From: Acidimicrobiaceae bacterium
GTDB lineage: Bacteria > Actinomycetota > Acidimicrobiia > Acidimicrobiales > Aldehydirespiratoraceae
NCBI GenBank assembly: GCA_018699415.1
Contig: JABIQM010000036.1
Span: 31,499 to 95,498 of the forward strand
Length of the DNA stretch: 64,000 bases
Direction of reading: 5' to 3'
The translations under genes were made by a program, and so were the position numbers. Below, one piece after another: positions 28,553 to 38,007 of the stretch. The notes beneath the pieces were generated by a model. It did not search any database. It was given only the letters and a program-made list of their open reading frames with translations, and was not told the origin of the DNA. How positions within the stretch are numbered: the first letter of the stretch is position 1; every line of letters starts with the position of its first letter.

Positions 28553-29469
28553 CAGGTCAGCTCCCGCAGGTGGTCTGGCAGATCGAGACCGAGCGCCTCG
28601 TAGTCACTCGGCCAGTTAGGGCTGAGGAGGTGCCACTGCTCTGGTGCCATTCGGATCAGTTGCTCGAACTCGTTGGCGATCATCTGGGTGACCCGTTGAA
28701 CGTCGTCGCGCAACCGGCCCTCGCGCTCGACGACGAGCGGAGGACGAGCCAAACCATGGCGGGCGTGTTCACGCCAGAAGACTGCTGCAGGAATGAGAGG
28801 CACTCCCGTGCGAAGAGCAATCGTGGCGGGACCCCCGGGTAGCGTCGTTCGCTCGCCAAAGAAATCGACGGGCACCCCGGTGCCCTGCAAATCTCGGTCG
28901 CACAACAAGCACACGAGGTGACCACGCTTGAGCGCCGAGATGATCTGGCGACCAGCGTCAGGGCCAAGCGGATAAATCTCCATACCCAAGGACTCACGAA
29001 GTCCAACAAACCAATCAAATAGCTCAGGCGGGTCGAGCGGCTCGACGATAGCGGTGACTTTGACATCGGCGACTCTGGCAAGCCAGAACGCGGCCCATTC
29101 CCAGGTCCCCAGGTGTGGGAGGGCGAGGATCGCTCCGTCCTTGCCTTCGCCACAGTGAGCGTGGATGGTGTCGACGCCCTCGTAGCTGAACTCGTGGTCG
29201 AGTTGTTCCACAGGGATCGACGGCAGCTTGAAGCTCTCTACGTAATAGCGGGCGTACCACTCGAACGTCTGATTCACCTTGCGACGCCGTTCGGCTGCTG
29301 ACAACGGACGACCGAGTGCGCGTTCGATATTGCGAGCGACAATTTTTCCCTTGTCGCCTGACACGGGCCCAACCCCGGCCCCGATAAGGCGCGCTGCACC
29401 AGCGCCGACAGCATCGGGCGCCAATCGTGCAAGGCGCGACCCCGCCTTGTAGACGGAGGCAGAAGCCAC
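28552..29469 (-). CDS. Phosphatidylinositol mannoside acyltransferase (PatA-like, HtrB family)
   Basis: A lysophospholipid-type acyltransferase of 305 residues that should acylate PIM mannose. The HX4E catalytic motif appears as LALPHLGTWEWAAF. Further family blocks are GHLVCLLCDRDLQGTGVPVDFFG and TIALRTGVPLIPAAVF. It lies between the PIP synthase gene (three-base gap) and pimA (one-base overlap), the same order as Rv2612c-Rv2611c-Rv2610c from memory. Confidence 0.9.
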   Translation of the reverse strand: MASASVYKAGSRLARLAPDAVGAGAARLIGAGVGPVSGDKGKIVARNIERALGRPLSAAERRRKVNQTFEWYARYYVESFKLPSIPVEQLDHEFSYEGVDTIHAHCGEGKDGAILALPHLGTWEWAAFWLARVADVKVTAIVEPLDPPELFDWFVGLRESLGMEIYPLGPDAGRQIISALKRGHLVCLLCDRDLQGTGVPVDFFGERTTLPGGPATIALRTGVPLIPAAVFWREHARHGLARPPLVVEREGRLRDDVQRVTQMIANEFEQLIRMAPEQWHLLSPNWPSDYEALGLDLPDHLRELT

Positions 29470-29472
29470 GGA

Positions 29473-30159
29473 CTAGGAGTCGCGAACGGCACGGCGCTCG
29501 CGCATGCGCTCGCGCCAGAGCGATTCGCGCTGACGTTGACGCGGCGTGCGACGAGCTCGACGAACAGGTAACGGCCGATCGACCGATGCCTGACGCCACA
29601 CCTTGACGAAGCGTTGGCCCGCAGTAATCGCAGTAAGGACCAACATGACCCACAGCGTGACTAGTAAAAGCTCGGGAAACAGCAAGGCGAAAGCAAGCAC
29701 GATGATCCGCTCGGCCCGCTCCATGAGCCCGCCCTTGGCGTCGAAACCAAGCGACTCGGCCTTGGCACGCTGGTAGGAAACGAACATGGCCAATGCCATG
29801 ATCGCCACCGGCAACATCATGATGCGGCCAGGTTCGGTGCTCGCAAGGTGCCACGCAACGCCACCAAACAACAATGCGTCGGTGAGTCGATCGGCGACCG
29901 AGTCGAAGAACGCACCGCGCACGGAGCCCGTGCCCGCGGCTCGCGCTACCGCTCCATCGAGGGCATCAGGGATGGCAGTGAGAAGCAGGAACAAGAAACC
30001 GACGCGCAGGTAGCCGGCACCGATAGTGACGGCGGCGACACCGGACATCATGATTCCGATGACGGTGATGACGTCGGGTGTGATGCCGGTCTTGACGAGG
30101 CTGCGGCCGATGGGGGTCAGACCGCGATCGACTTGGGCACGCAAGTTGCCGTCGAACAT
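29473..30159 (-). CDS. pgsA: CDP-alcohol phosphatidyltransferase, probable phosphatidylinositol phosphate synthase
   Basis: An integral membrane enzyme joining CDP-diacylglycerol and inositol phosphate. The CDP-alcohol motif is complete in IPDALDGAVARAAG and GAFFDSVADRLTDA, with all four metal Asp. Several membrane helices follow. The 228 residues and the strongly basic C-terminus (RRARRTPRQRQRE) resemble mycobacterial PgsA1. The ATG start has GGGAG upstream. The inositol substrate is inferred from the pimA and patA neighbours. Confidence 0.9.
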   Translation of the reverse strand: MFDGNLRAQVDRGLTPIGRSLVKTGITPDVITVIGIMMSGVAAVTIGAGYLRVGFLFLLLTAIPDALDGAVARAAGTGSVRGAFFDSVADRLTDALLFGGVAWHLASTEPGRIMMLPVAIMALAMFVSYQRAKAESLGFDAKGGLMERAERIIVLAFALLFPELLLVTLWVMLVLTAITAGQRFVKVWRQASVDRPLPVRRARRTPRQRQRESLWRERMRERRAVRDS

Positions 30160-30206
30160 GAGAACTCCCAGGTTTGGGGACCCGCCAAGGCTAGCAGCGC
30201 CGCCCG

Positions 30207-30776
30207 TCAGGACGTGTAGGCCGACCAGTCCTCGGGATTAGTCTCGACGAATCTATCGATGATTTCGCCGTCGACACCGTCAACGAGTACGAGACCTCTG
30301 TTCTCAGGAATGGCCTCGTTGGAGTAGAGCAGGATCCGCCAGGTAGGGCGGCTACGAAGACCGCGCCAGCCCAGCTGAGCTGAAGCGTGGCCGATCGGGA
30401 AGCCGACATCCTTGGTGGCAGCACCAAGCGCCTGCTCCTCATCGAACGAGAGATCCCAACCGCCCTGCCAATGGTACAAAGCGACGGCAATCAAGACGAT
30501 GCCAGCGATCAGGGTGCCCTTGTTGATCAGTACTGGATCATCGCCTGCGGTGGCATACAGAGCCATACATCCGAGGCCAATCACCGTATAGAGCACGGCA
30601 GGAAGCTTGCGCCGACTGTTGTTAGGGAAGAGGTACGGGGCCTCGACCATTCCTGGTTGAAGGTCCGCCGGCAGTGCGTCGCGCACGTTTCCGTCACCTG
30701 CCCGAGCAAGTTCATCGCTCCGAACGAGCTCTTCAGCCGTATCGAGTTCGTCGCCGGTTTCTCGGTCGTCAGCCAT
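30207..30776 (-). CDS. Hypothetical two-helix membrane protein in the PIM operon
   Basis: 189 residues of unknown family. The N-terminal 60 residues are acidic and hydrophilic. Two helices follow (LPAVLYTVIGLGCMALYATA and LIAGIVLIAVALYHWQGGW). The C-terminal cytoplasmic domain has ATKDVGFPIGHASAQLGWRG and RPTWRILLYSNE. It lies 10 bases after the HIT gene and 47 before pgsA, an insertion relative to the mycobacterial operon. A role in phosphatidylinositol or PIM synthesis is inferred only from position. Confidence 0.75.
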   Translation of the reverse strand: MADDRETGDELDTAEELVRSDELARAGDGNVRDALPADLQPGMVEAPYLFPNNSRRKLPAVLYTVIGLGCMALYATAGDDPVLINKGTLIAGIVLIAVALYHWQGGWDLSFDEEQALGAATKDVGFPIGHASAQLGWRGLRSRPTWRILLYSNEAIPENRGLVLVDGVDGEIIDRFVETNPEDWSAYTS

Positions 30777-30785
30777 GCCCTGAGG

Positions 30786-31277
30786 CTACGGCCAGGCAGC
30801 CACGATTCGACGCCAACTGTCGATCATCGCTTCGGGCAAGACGCGCGTGTTAGCGATCGTCGTCATGAAGTTCGTGTCACCATCCCAACGCGGCACGACA
30901 TGAATGTGGAGATGGTCGGGAATACCGGCACCCGCTCCCCTGCCGAGGTTCGCCCCAACGTTGATCCCGTGGGGGGAAAATGCAGCCGTGACCGCAGCAA
31001 CTGCAGCCCGCACGCCTTCCCATAGCTCGGCTGACTCATTGTCGGTGAGATCAGCGAGTTCGGCCACGGCGCGCTTCGGCAGGACCATCACATGGCCAGA
31101 CGTGTACGGATGGAGGTTCATCACGGCAAAACATTCTTCACCGCGCCACACGATGAACGTCTCTTCATCGGGCAGGTTCGAATCAAGGATCACCTCAAAC
31201 ACTGTGGAGCCCTCGAGCTCCTCAACACCCGTTTCCACATAGGCCATCCGCCAACCGGCCCACAGGTGCTCAACCAC
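30786..31277 (-). CDS. HIT-family nucleotide phosphorylase/hydrolase
   Basis: A 163-residue protein with the histidine triad HLHIHVVPRW near residue 120 and the preceding HPYTSGHVMVLPKR. The N-terminal LWAGWRMAYVE is shared with the actinobacterial group that includes the mycobacterial Ap4A phosphorylase Rv2613c. GTG start. It follows thrS by 15 bases, again as in mycobacteria. Cleavage of diadenosine tetraphosphate is the likely reaction by family. Confidence 0.92.
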   Translation of the reverse strand: MVEHLWAGWRMAYVETGVEELEGSTVFEVILDSNLPDEETFIVWRGEECFAVMNLHPYTSGHVMVLPKRAVAELADLTDNESAELWEGVRAAVAAVTAAFSPHGINVGANLGRGAGAGIPDHLHIHVVPRWDGDTNFMTTIANTRVLPEAMIDSWRRIVAAWP

Positions 31278-31292
31278 GATCGAGGCCTTGCA

Positions 31293-33266
31293 TCAGCGCT
31301 TCTCCTCGACCTCTGAGCGCAGACGGCCAATGAAATCGTCAACAGTGACGTCACGCTCGGGCTTGCCTTCGCCGCGTTTATTGACACCAACGCTGTCGTT
31401 GGCGACATCGTCGTCGCCCACCACCAGAATGTAGGGCAGCTTCTCAACTTTGCCGTTTCGCACACGCTTACCTAGCGGTTCAGCAGCGCTAACGACGTCA
31501 ACGCGAAATCCCTCGGAGCGAAGGCGAGCCGCGACCGCGTAGGCAAAGTCGTCATGCACTTCGGCGACGGGAAGCATCCGCACCTGAATCGGCGAAAGCC
31601 ACGCGGGGAACGCACCGGCGTAATGCTCGATGAGCACGCCGAAGAAGCGTTCGATAGAACCCATCAGGGCTCGATGGATCATCACCGGCCGCTTGCGAGT
31701 GCCGTCCGACGCTATGTACTCCAGGTCGAAGCGTTCAGGCAGGTTGAAGTCGAGTTGGATGGTGGACAGCTGCCACGCTCGACCGATGGCGTCCGTGACA
31801 TCGACATCAATCTTCGGTCCGTAGAACGCGCCGCCACCCTCGTCTACGACATAGTCAAGACCGTGCGTGTCAAGCGCGGCCCGAAGCCCTGCGGTGGCTT
31901 CGTCCCAAATTTCGTTGTCGCCAACAGCTTTCTCGAGCGGTCGGGTCGAGAGCTTCGCCTGGAAATCCTCAAAGCCGAAAGCCCGCAGCACCGACAGAAC
32001 AAAATCAAGGAGCGAAGCCAACTCAGTCTGGATGTCTTCACGAGTGGTAAAGATGTGACTATCGTCCTGGGTGAAGCCCCGGCTTCGCATGAGACCGTGA
32101 ATGGCGCCTGACAACTCGTAGCGGTACACGGCGCCGAGTTCGAAGAACCGCAACGGCAGCTCGCGATAGCTCCGCTGGTTCGACCGGTAAACCATCACGT
32201 GGAACGGACAGTTCATCGGCTTTGGGTAGTACGAGGCCCCGTCCATCTCCATCGGCGGGTACATGCCGTCGGCGTAGAAGTCGAGATGGCCCGACGTCTC
32301 CCACAACACGGATTTGGCGATGTGTGGCGAGAAGACGTATTCGTAACCGCCATTCTCGTGACGGTCGCGACTGTAGTCCTCCATAAGTTTACGAATCAGC
32401 GCGCCCTTAGGGTGCCAGACAGCAAGGCCGGGGCCGAGTTCATCGGGCCAACTGACGAGATCAAGTTCCTGGGCGAGACGCCGATGGTCACGCTTCTCGG
32501 CCTCTTCGAGCATCTGGAGATGTGCTTTTAACGACTTCTTGGAGTCCCATGCAGTGCCATAGATCCGTTGGAGCATCGGACGGCTGACATCGCCTCGCCA
32601 ATACGCACCAGCCACCGACTGAAGCTTGAAATGACCAAGCTTGCCGGTGCTGGGCACATGAGGGCCAGTGCACATGTCACGAAAGCCATCGCCGTTGGCG
32701 TAGTACGAGATGGTGTTGCCATCGGTACTGACCTCGCCAGCGTCCTGGCCGGGAGCGGCACCTCCGGTGACGCGCTCAATAATCTCGGCCTTGTACAACT
32801 CGTCAGCAAAGAAGATTGCTGCCTCCGCAGCCGGCAGTTCGTGACGAACGAATGGCTGATCGGCCGCAACGATTTCCCGCATCCGAGCCTCGATCTTCTC
32901 GAGGTCTTCCTCTGAGAGGGTCTGTCCATCAGGCAGGTCGGCGTCGTAGTAGAAGCCGTGCTCAATCGGTGGACCAATGGCGAGTTGCGCGCCGGGATAG
33001 AGGTCCAGTATCGCTTGCGCCATCACGTGGGCGGTGCTGTGGCGGATGGTGCGAAGGCCACGGTCCGAGGGTGCAGTGACGATCTCAACGACAGCGCCAT
33101 CGCGCAGAGGCCGATTGAGATCAAGTTCCTCGCCATCGACGACAGCGATGAGCGCAGCACGAGCGAGACCGGCACCGATCGAAGCGGCCAGACCGGCGGT
33201 CGTCGTCCCGGCTGGGATTTCACGCGCAGAGCCGTCGGGAAGTTGAACGGTAATCACATCGGACAT
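31293..33266 (-). CDS. thrS: Threonyl-tRNA synthetase
   Basis: Full-length class II synthetase, 657 residues. It has an N-terminal TGS domain (VQLPDGSAREIPAG), an editing domain with HSTAHVMAQA and the CTGPHVP region, and a catalytic core with MNCPFHVMVY, ELGAVYRYELSG and MIHRALMGSIERF supplying the zinc Cys and His residues. The anticodon-binding domain is at the C-terminus. It heads the long minus-strand series toward pimA and pdxST. No T-box or other leader was recognised upstream. Confidence 0.97.
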   Translation of the reverse strand: MSDVITVQLPDGSAREIPAGTTTAGLAASIGAGLARAALIAVVDGEELDLNRPLRDGAVVEIVTAPSDRGLRTIRHSTAHVMAQAILDLYPGAQLAIGPPIEHGFYYDADLPDGQTLSEEDLEKIEARMREIVAADQPFVRHELPAAEAAIFFADELYKAEIIERVTGGAAPGQDAGEVSTDGNTISYYANGDGFRDMCTGPHVPSTGKLGHFKLQSVAGAYWRGDVSRPMLQRIYGTAWDSKKSLKAHLQMLEEAEKRDHRRLAQELDLVSWPDELGPGLAVWHPKGALIRKLMEDYSRDRHENGGYEYVFSPHIAKSVLWETSGHLDFYADGMYPPMEMDGASYYPKPMNCPFHVMVYRSNQRSYRELPLRFFELGAVYRYELSGAIHGLMRSRGFTQDDSHIFTTREDIQTELASLLDFVLSVLRAFGFEDFQAKLSTRPLEKAVGDNEIWDEATAGLRAALDTHGLDYVVDEGGGAFYGPKIDVDVTDAIGRAWQLSTIQLDFNLPERFDLEYIASDGTRKRPVMIHRALMGSIERFFGVLIEHYAGAFPAWLSPIQVRMLPVAEVHDDFAYAVAARLRSEGFRVDVVSAAEPLGKRVRNGKVEKLPYILVVGDDDVANDSVGVNKRGEGKPERDVTVDDFIGRLRSEVEEKR

Positions 33267-33508
33267 AGATAGCGAGACTACCGGCGCGACCTCCAGCCGA
33301 AGGTGGCTTTTCGATGCGGTATCTCACACCGGCCCATCGACCAGCGCTATTTCCGCAGCAAGAGCCCCGCGAAAGTTTCGATGCGGTTGTCCAGATAACC
33401 CGGTGCGGGGCAGTTCATCGTGGCAAGTTGGTTGACAACGAAGAAGGCACCTCCGCGGACCTCATAACTCAGGATGCCATCTCTGATTCGACCTAGTGGG
33501 TCATGGCG

Positions 33509-36430
33509 TTAGTTGTTGCTCTCTTGTTGCACGAGTAAGGCACGAAATTCAGATGCTGGCATCGGCTTGTGGAAGAAATATCCCTGGGCTCGTTTGCATC
33601 CGAGACCGGCCAGAATCTCTACCTGATCTTGATTCTCGACGCCTTCCGCAACGACGTCCAGATTCAGTGCGCTGGCGAGCGACAAGATCGAGTTGATAAA
33701 CGTCACACTTTCGTTGTCAGTCGCCAGGTCGTTCACGAACGACTTGTCGATCTTGAGTGAATCCACCGCCAGGCGCTTGAGATACGAGAGAGAACTGTAT
33801 CCAGTGCCAAAATCATCCAACGAGAGCCGCACGCCAGACCTACGGAACTGATTCAACACGCGCACGGCTTGGTCGAGATCTATGATCAGCGCTGACTCGG
33901 TAACTTCCAGACAGAGCCGTGACACCGGAAGGCCTGTGCTGACCAGCACGTCCGCCACCCGCTTTAGTATCAGTTCATCTTCGTCACAGACCTGCTCTGC
34001 AGCCATGTTTACCCGTAGAACAGGCGCTTGGAGCCCTCCGGGCCAAGATGCAGCTTCTTCGCACGCTTCGGCGAGAACGAGTTCACCGATCTCGGCTATC
34101 AGCCCTATCTCCTCGGCTTCTTCGATGAATTGTCCGGCGGCAAGAAGACCACGCTCGGGGTGGCGCCACCGAACCAACGCTTCGGCACCGACGATCTCCC
34201 CGCTGGGCATCGATACCTCAGGCTGATAGTGCACACAGAATTCACCACGAGCCAGCGCATGTCTGAGTTCGCCCTCCATGCGCATACGGAAATGGATCTC
34301 TTCCTTCATGCCCTTGTCAAATACGGCAAGTCTCCGTCCACCCGCTCCCTTCGCCTTGTACATCGCCGCATCCGCTTCCAGAAAGACGCCTTCAATGTCG
34401 CTATCGATCGTCGAGTACGCAATCCCGGCGCTCAACGACGGGTAATGCCGGTGCCGGCCAAGCACCATGACTGACCCGACGCTTTCGATGAGTTCGTGGA
34501 CAAGTTTCCGGGTTTCCGCGTCGCTGATCGGTCCCTTGAACGCAATCGCGAATTCATCGCCCCCAAGCCTGGCCACGACGTCGCCTGGGCGGATATGAGT
34601 CGCGCATCGGTCAGCAATCCGCCGAAGGACGGTATTTCCCGTCGCGTGTCCAAGTGAGTCATTGACATACTTGAATCTGTCCAGATCCATGACGACCAGC
34701 GCAGATGAACCCGAATCGCTTTGCATGTCAGCAAACTCACGACGTAATCCACGTCGGTTGAGCAACCCGGTGAGTTCATCGTGCTCTGCGAGAAACTCGA
34801 GCCTGCGTGCCGCCTTGCGACGTTCAGTGATGTCCAACGCGTGCACGAGAATAAACGACTCGTCCTTTACCGGCTCTACTCCCACACATCGGATCTGAGC
34901 GAGGATCGGCCGCCCTTGTGGACCCCTGTAGACCTGGATTTGCGACGTACCACCGTCGCTAGTTTCAATGGCTGTGTTCGTGGTTTCGTTGAACATCCAA
35001 GCAGAAGACGTTCGGAACTCTTGAGCGACGTCGGCAAGGCTCTCGAAGAGGACCTTGTCTGGTTTTGTGCCGAGCAAAGAATCGACTGATGGCATACCAA
35101 GCATGGACACAAACGCACCATTGCAATCAAGGATCCGAAGATCCTCCTGGCTCCGGAGCACAATCGGAATCGGAGAAGAGTCAAGAACAGCCGAGGCGCG
35201 TGATTCGACGACCAAGCGGTTCTCGACCAACGAAATAGTCGCGCTCATGCGCTGGAGGGCCTCAACATTTCCGCCGTCCCACACGGCGGTTTCAACAGAG
35301 CCGGCAACAATGATCGCGGAGGGGTGGTCCGGATCTCCACGAGGCATCGCGAGCTGCTTCCGAAGCTCGAGTATGGGCTGATCAGACTTTGCCAACGTTT
35401 TTGTCAACCGTGCCGAATCCAGCAGATCATGGGTCCCAAATGGGACCTTTGTTCTTACCTCGCGAGGCGTGAGGGATTCATGCAGCCACATCCGGGTACG
35501 GACATACATCTGGTTCGGGTAGTCGATGTACCAATCGGAAATAGCTGGAAACTCAAGTAATTCAGCCGTCTCTGTCAGCGCCTTCAGGAGCAGTTCATCG
35601 AAGTTCTCAGGGGAGGCCGCCATCAAGGCGGCTGCGCTTTTCATCAGGCTGCCGTGATCGCTCATACGACGTTCGCTTGAAGTTCTGAGTTCAGCCTCAG
35701 CGTCTATGCGGCGCAAGAACTGCGCGAGCAGGATCATTAGTCCGCGGAGCAGGTAGTTCACGCTTCGATCCATGTCGTACCCAGATCCAGCGGCGGTAAC
35801 AGCCGCTATTCTGAGCGTCCCGTCCACCTTGGCGAACACTCCGGCGTGGATCGACACATCATCGCGGTCTTTGCTATCGCCGTCTTCGCCGTCAAAGAAG
35901 GCATCGACATCAACCAAGGCTTCGTTCAAGGATGACTTGATCACTGCCCCCGTTGCGTCAAGAGACGCCAAACGCTCGACGTAGTCTCGCCGGATCGAAC
36001 CCGGACCCGCAGATGGGAGTCGGGGTTGCGAACTCAGGAGAGGCCGCCAGTTGTGCACGAGGCGGAGTTCCAACGAACTAGCGTCAATTTCCCAGATCCC
36101 GACTCCCCTCGCTCCACATGCCAAACCGAGAGACTCAATTGCAGAAAAGATTGCTTCGCCAGCTTTGTTGAGACTCGCGCCGTTTAGATCATTGCCGATC
36201 TGCCAAAGTACGTCGTGATTCGATGCCCGTTCCCTGGCCTGAACCCGATCCAGTTCCTCTGTGAGGCTAGCGGTGAGGTCGTTAAGGTCAAAGAGTTGCC
36301 TCTGGAGCATTCTCTTTGCTTCATTCGCCTGCTCCAGCTTTTCGCTTGCGATCTTCTCCGCTTCCAGGCGCGCAGTCTTTTCGCGCTTCGCGCGCTGCGA
36401 CAACCGTTCGAGGCGATCTGAATCGCTCAT
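33509..36430 (-). CDS. GAF-GAF-PAS-GGDEF-EAL cyclic-di-GMP signalling protein
   Basis: 973 residues. An N-terminal coiled coil (about 1-65) is followed by two GAF-like domains (about 70-230 and 250-400) and a PAS domain (about 415-540, ASAVLDSSPIPIVL). The GGDEF domain has an intact ARLGGDEFAIAF and the RPGD inhibitory site five residues before it. The EAL domain has intact EALVRWRHP, DDFGTGYSSLSYLKRL and VAEGVENQDQ. Both synthesis and hydrolysis of cyclic-di-GMP are therefore possible. It has no membrane helix. The ATG start overlaps the H-NOX stop by four bases, so NO sensing probably controls it. Confidence 0.94.
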   Translation of the reverse strand: MSDSDRLERLSQRAKREKTARLEAEKIASEKLEQANEAKRMLQRQLFDLNDLTASLTEELDRVQARERASNHDVLWQIGNDLNGASLNKAGEAIFSAIESLGLACGARGVGIWEIDASSLELRLVHNWRPLLSSQPRLPSAGPGSIRRDYVERLASLDATGAVIKSSLNEALVDVDAFFDGEDGDSKDRDDVSIHAGVFAKVDGTLRIAAVTAAGSGYDMDRSVNYLLRGLMILLAQFLRRIDAEAELRTSSERRMSDHGSLMKSAAALMAASPENFDELLLKALTETAELLEFPAISDWYIDYPNQMYVRTRMWLHESLTPREVRTKVPFGTHDLLDSARLTKTLAKSDQPILELRKQLAMPRGDPDHPSAIIVAGSVETAVWDGGNVEALQRMSATISLVENRLVVESRASAVLDSSPIPIVLRSQEDLRILDCNGAFVSMLGMPSVDSLLGTKPDKVLFESLADVAQEFRTSSAWMFNETTNTAIETSDGGTSQIQVYRGPQGRPILAQIRCVGVEPVKDESFILVHALDITERRKAARRLEFLAEHDELTGLLNRRGLRREFADMQSDSGSSALVVMDLDRFKYVNDSLGHATGNTVLRRIADRCATHIRPGDVVARLGGDEFAIAFKGPISDAETRKLVHELIESVGSVMVLGRHRHYPSLSAGIAYSTIDSDIEGVFLEADAAMYKAKGAGGRRLAVFDKGMKEEIHFRMRMEGELRHALARGEFCVHYQPEVSMPSGEIVGAEALVRWRHPERGLLAAGQFIEEAEEIGLIAEIGELVLAEACEEAASWPGGLQAPVLRVNMAAEQVCDEDELILKRVADVLVSTGLPVSRLCLEVTESALIIDLDQAVRVLNQFRRSGVRLSLDDFGTGYSSLSYLKRLAVDSLKIDKSFVNDLATDNESVTFINSILSLASALNLDVVAEGVENQDQVEILAGLGCKRAQGYFFHKPMPASEFRALLVQQESNN

Positions 36431-36969
36431 GACAACGCGTCTAACACCTTCACTATGAATCGGGCATCCGTGGGCGACGACGCACCCAGCGGTTCTATCT
36501 TAGTTTCTTCGCCGTAAAGGTCCCCACCGCCCACGATGAGTCCTTGGGTCGACGCCAAGAGCCTCCTAGCGGAGACATAGTGGCCGAGGATCCCGTCATC
36601 AATCTCGGAAAATTTATGCATAGGCAGAACCACTCTAGAATACGACAACTCCACCTCCGGATGGATGATGTCATCGACGGAACGCAATAGCTCCTCCGCA
36701 CACAGAAATTGAGCAGTGACGTTACCCAGGCGTTTGGTGCGTTGAGGGAGCAAGTGTCGGCCAATGAGCCTCAAGGGGTCATCAATGCTCTGGCCAAGCA
36801 GAGCCCCAGCCACAGCAACCAGCGCTTCGGTATCTGCTTCCTCGTAGTTTCCGAGTGCGGTATAAGCAGCGCTCACGCCGCTGTTACCAAGCAAAATATC
36901 CCATGTGTCTTCCCCATAGAGTCCGAGCACTGTCTCTTCAACGGCGTGGAAAATAACCCCTTTGAGCAC
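36427..36969 (-). CDS. H-NOX (heme nitric oxide/oxygen binding) sensor protein
   Basis: 180 residues matching the stand-alone bacterial H-NOX domain. The N-terminus MLKGVIFHAVEETVLGLYG is typical. The proximal heme ligand should be His103 in SVDDIIHPEV. The heme-propionate YxSxR motif is Tyr131, Ser133, Arg135 (HYVSARR), the same numbering as in Thermoanaerobacter H-NOX. The position matching the oxygen-stabilising Tyr140 of that protein is Ser140, which suggests NO rather than O2 sensing. GTG start with AGAGG ten bases upstream. It is coupled to the GGDEF-EAL gene. Confidence 0.88.
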   Translation of the reverse strand: MLKGVIFHAVEETVLGLYGEDTWDILLGNSGVSAAYTALGNYEEADTEALVAVAGALLGQSIDDPLRLIGRHLLPQRTKRLGNVTAQFLCAEELLRSVDDIIHPEVELSYSRVVLPMHKFSEIDDGILGHYVSARRLLASTQGLIVGGGDLYGEETKIEPLGASSPTDARFIVKVLDALS

Positions 36970-37217
36970 GGCGGTTCATCCTCTTTCGCTGGGTCCGCGG
37001 TTATTAGCTACGCAGCAAAGCTGTAACGCAGGAAAGAGCTGCCTAGATCCTCGTGCAGACAGCCGGTTCGCGACCTGATGCTGCCAAGACAGCTACCGAA
37101 ATGCTGCACACCAACAGAGTAGACCACCCTTTTCTGGGACGAACAGCGACCTACCGGCAAGCCGATCACCGGGTCGTAATCGACGGCGACAATGCCCACC
37201 ACCAGTCGAGACAAGGG

Positions 37218-37991
37218 TTAAGGGCCAGCCGCGCCGAGGACGTCGGCTGACGACCGCCGCTCGGGCATCTCGGGAGTGCCGGTGGATTGCAGGGTCTCAG
37301 CGGCGGCCGTCTTTGCTTTGGTGGCGTACTCGTTGACGTAGACCTGTCCGGTGAGCGCCCGGATCTCGAACATCAACTCATCGGTCATCTGCCGGTATCG
37401 CAAGCGAGCGTCAGTGACCGATGTCGACTCCGCTGGATAGATCGGCCGACCGAATCGAATTTCAGCAGGGCGGAAACACTTGGGCATCGATGAGCCGCGC
37501 GGCTGTATCGCCCTGGTGCCGAGAATGCCGACCGGGATGATCGGCGCGCCGTTGGACACCGAGAGGCGGGCTACCCCGGTATGCCCCTTGTGCAATAAGC
37601 CGAAGCGAGAACGGGTGCCCTCGGGATAGATGCCAAAGAGGTGCCCACCATCGAGAACCTCGGCCGCCGCGTCGAGCGCACGCGTCGACGCGTCACCGCC
37701 ACTGCGGTCAATCGGGATCATTCCCAGCGCAGGAAACAGGCGGCGAGTCTTCCAGTCGTCAAGGTACTCGGCCTTGCCAACGAAGAAAACCGGGCGGCCG
37801 GCTACCACAGGCAGAAAGAATGAATCGATGACCGAGTTGTGATTGGCAGCGAGAATCGCTGGCCCGTCGGTCGGGAGTTGGTCACGACCGACCACCTTGA
37901 TTCGCCAAAGAAACGAAAATAGCGGACTCATGATGGAGAGCACCGCCTGCTGCAGACTGGCTCCTTCCGGCGGTGAAATCGTGGCGCTCAT
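37218..37991 (-). CDS. 1-acyl-sn-glycerol-3-phosphate acyltransferase (PlsC family)
   Basis: A membrane-associated acyltransferase of phospholipid synthesis, about 257 residues. The HX4D catalytic motif is NHNSVIDS, followed by GMIPIDRSGGD and the glycerol-phosphate motif GIYPEGTRS, then IPVGILGTR. The C-terminal 50 residues are hydrophilic and probably disordered. I prefer the ATG at 37991 over the one at 38018, which would overlap mshC. It is co-directional with mshC. Confidence 0.92.
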   Translation of the reverse strand: MSATISPPEGASLQQAVLSIMSPLFSFLWRIKVVGRDQLPTDGPAILAANHNSVIDSFFLPVVAGRPVFFVGKAEYLDDWKTRRLFPALGMIPIDRSGGDASTRALDAAAEVLDGGHLFGIYPEGTRSRFGLLHKGHTGVARLSVSNGAPIIPVGILGTRAIQPRGSSMPKCFRPAEIRFGRPIYPAESTSVTDARLRYRQMTDELMFEIRALTGQVYVNEYATKAKTAAAETLQSTGTPEMPERRSSADVLGAAGP

Positions 37992-38007
37992 GGGGTCCCC
38001 GGCCGCA

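Noticed and set aside
33267-33508. Intergenic stretch upstream of thrS considered for a T-box or tRNA
   Set aside because: No T-box sequence, no tRNA arms and no strong hairpin could be made out.
37008-37250. Short frames on both strands between the H-NOX gene and plsC
   Set aside because: Neither has a recognisable motif or good start signal; I searched the stretch for a cyclic-di-GMP riboswitch and saw no match.
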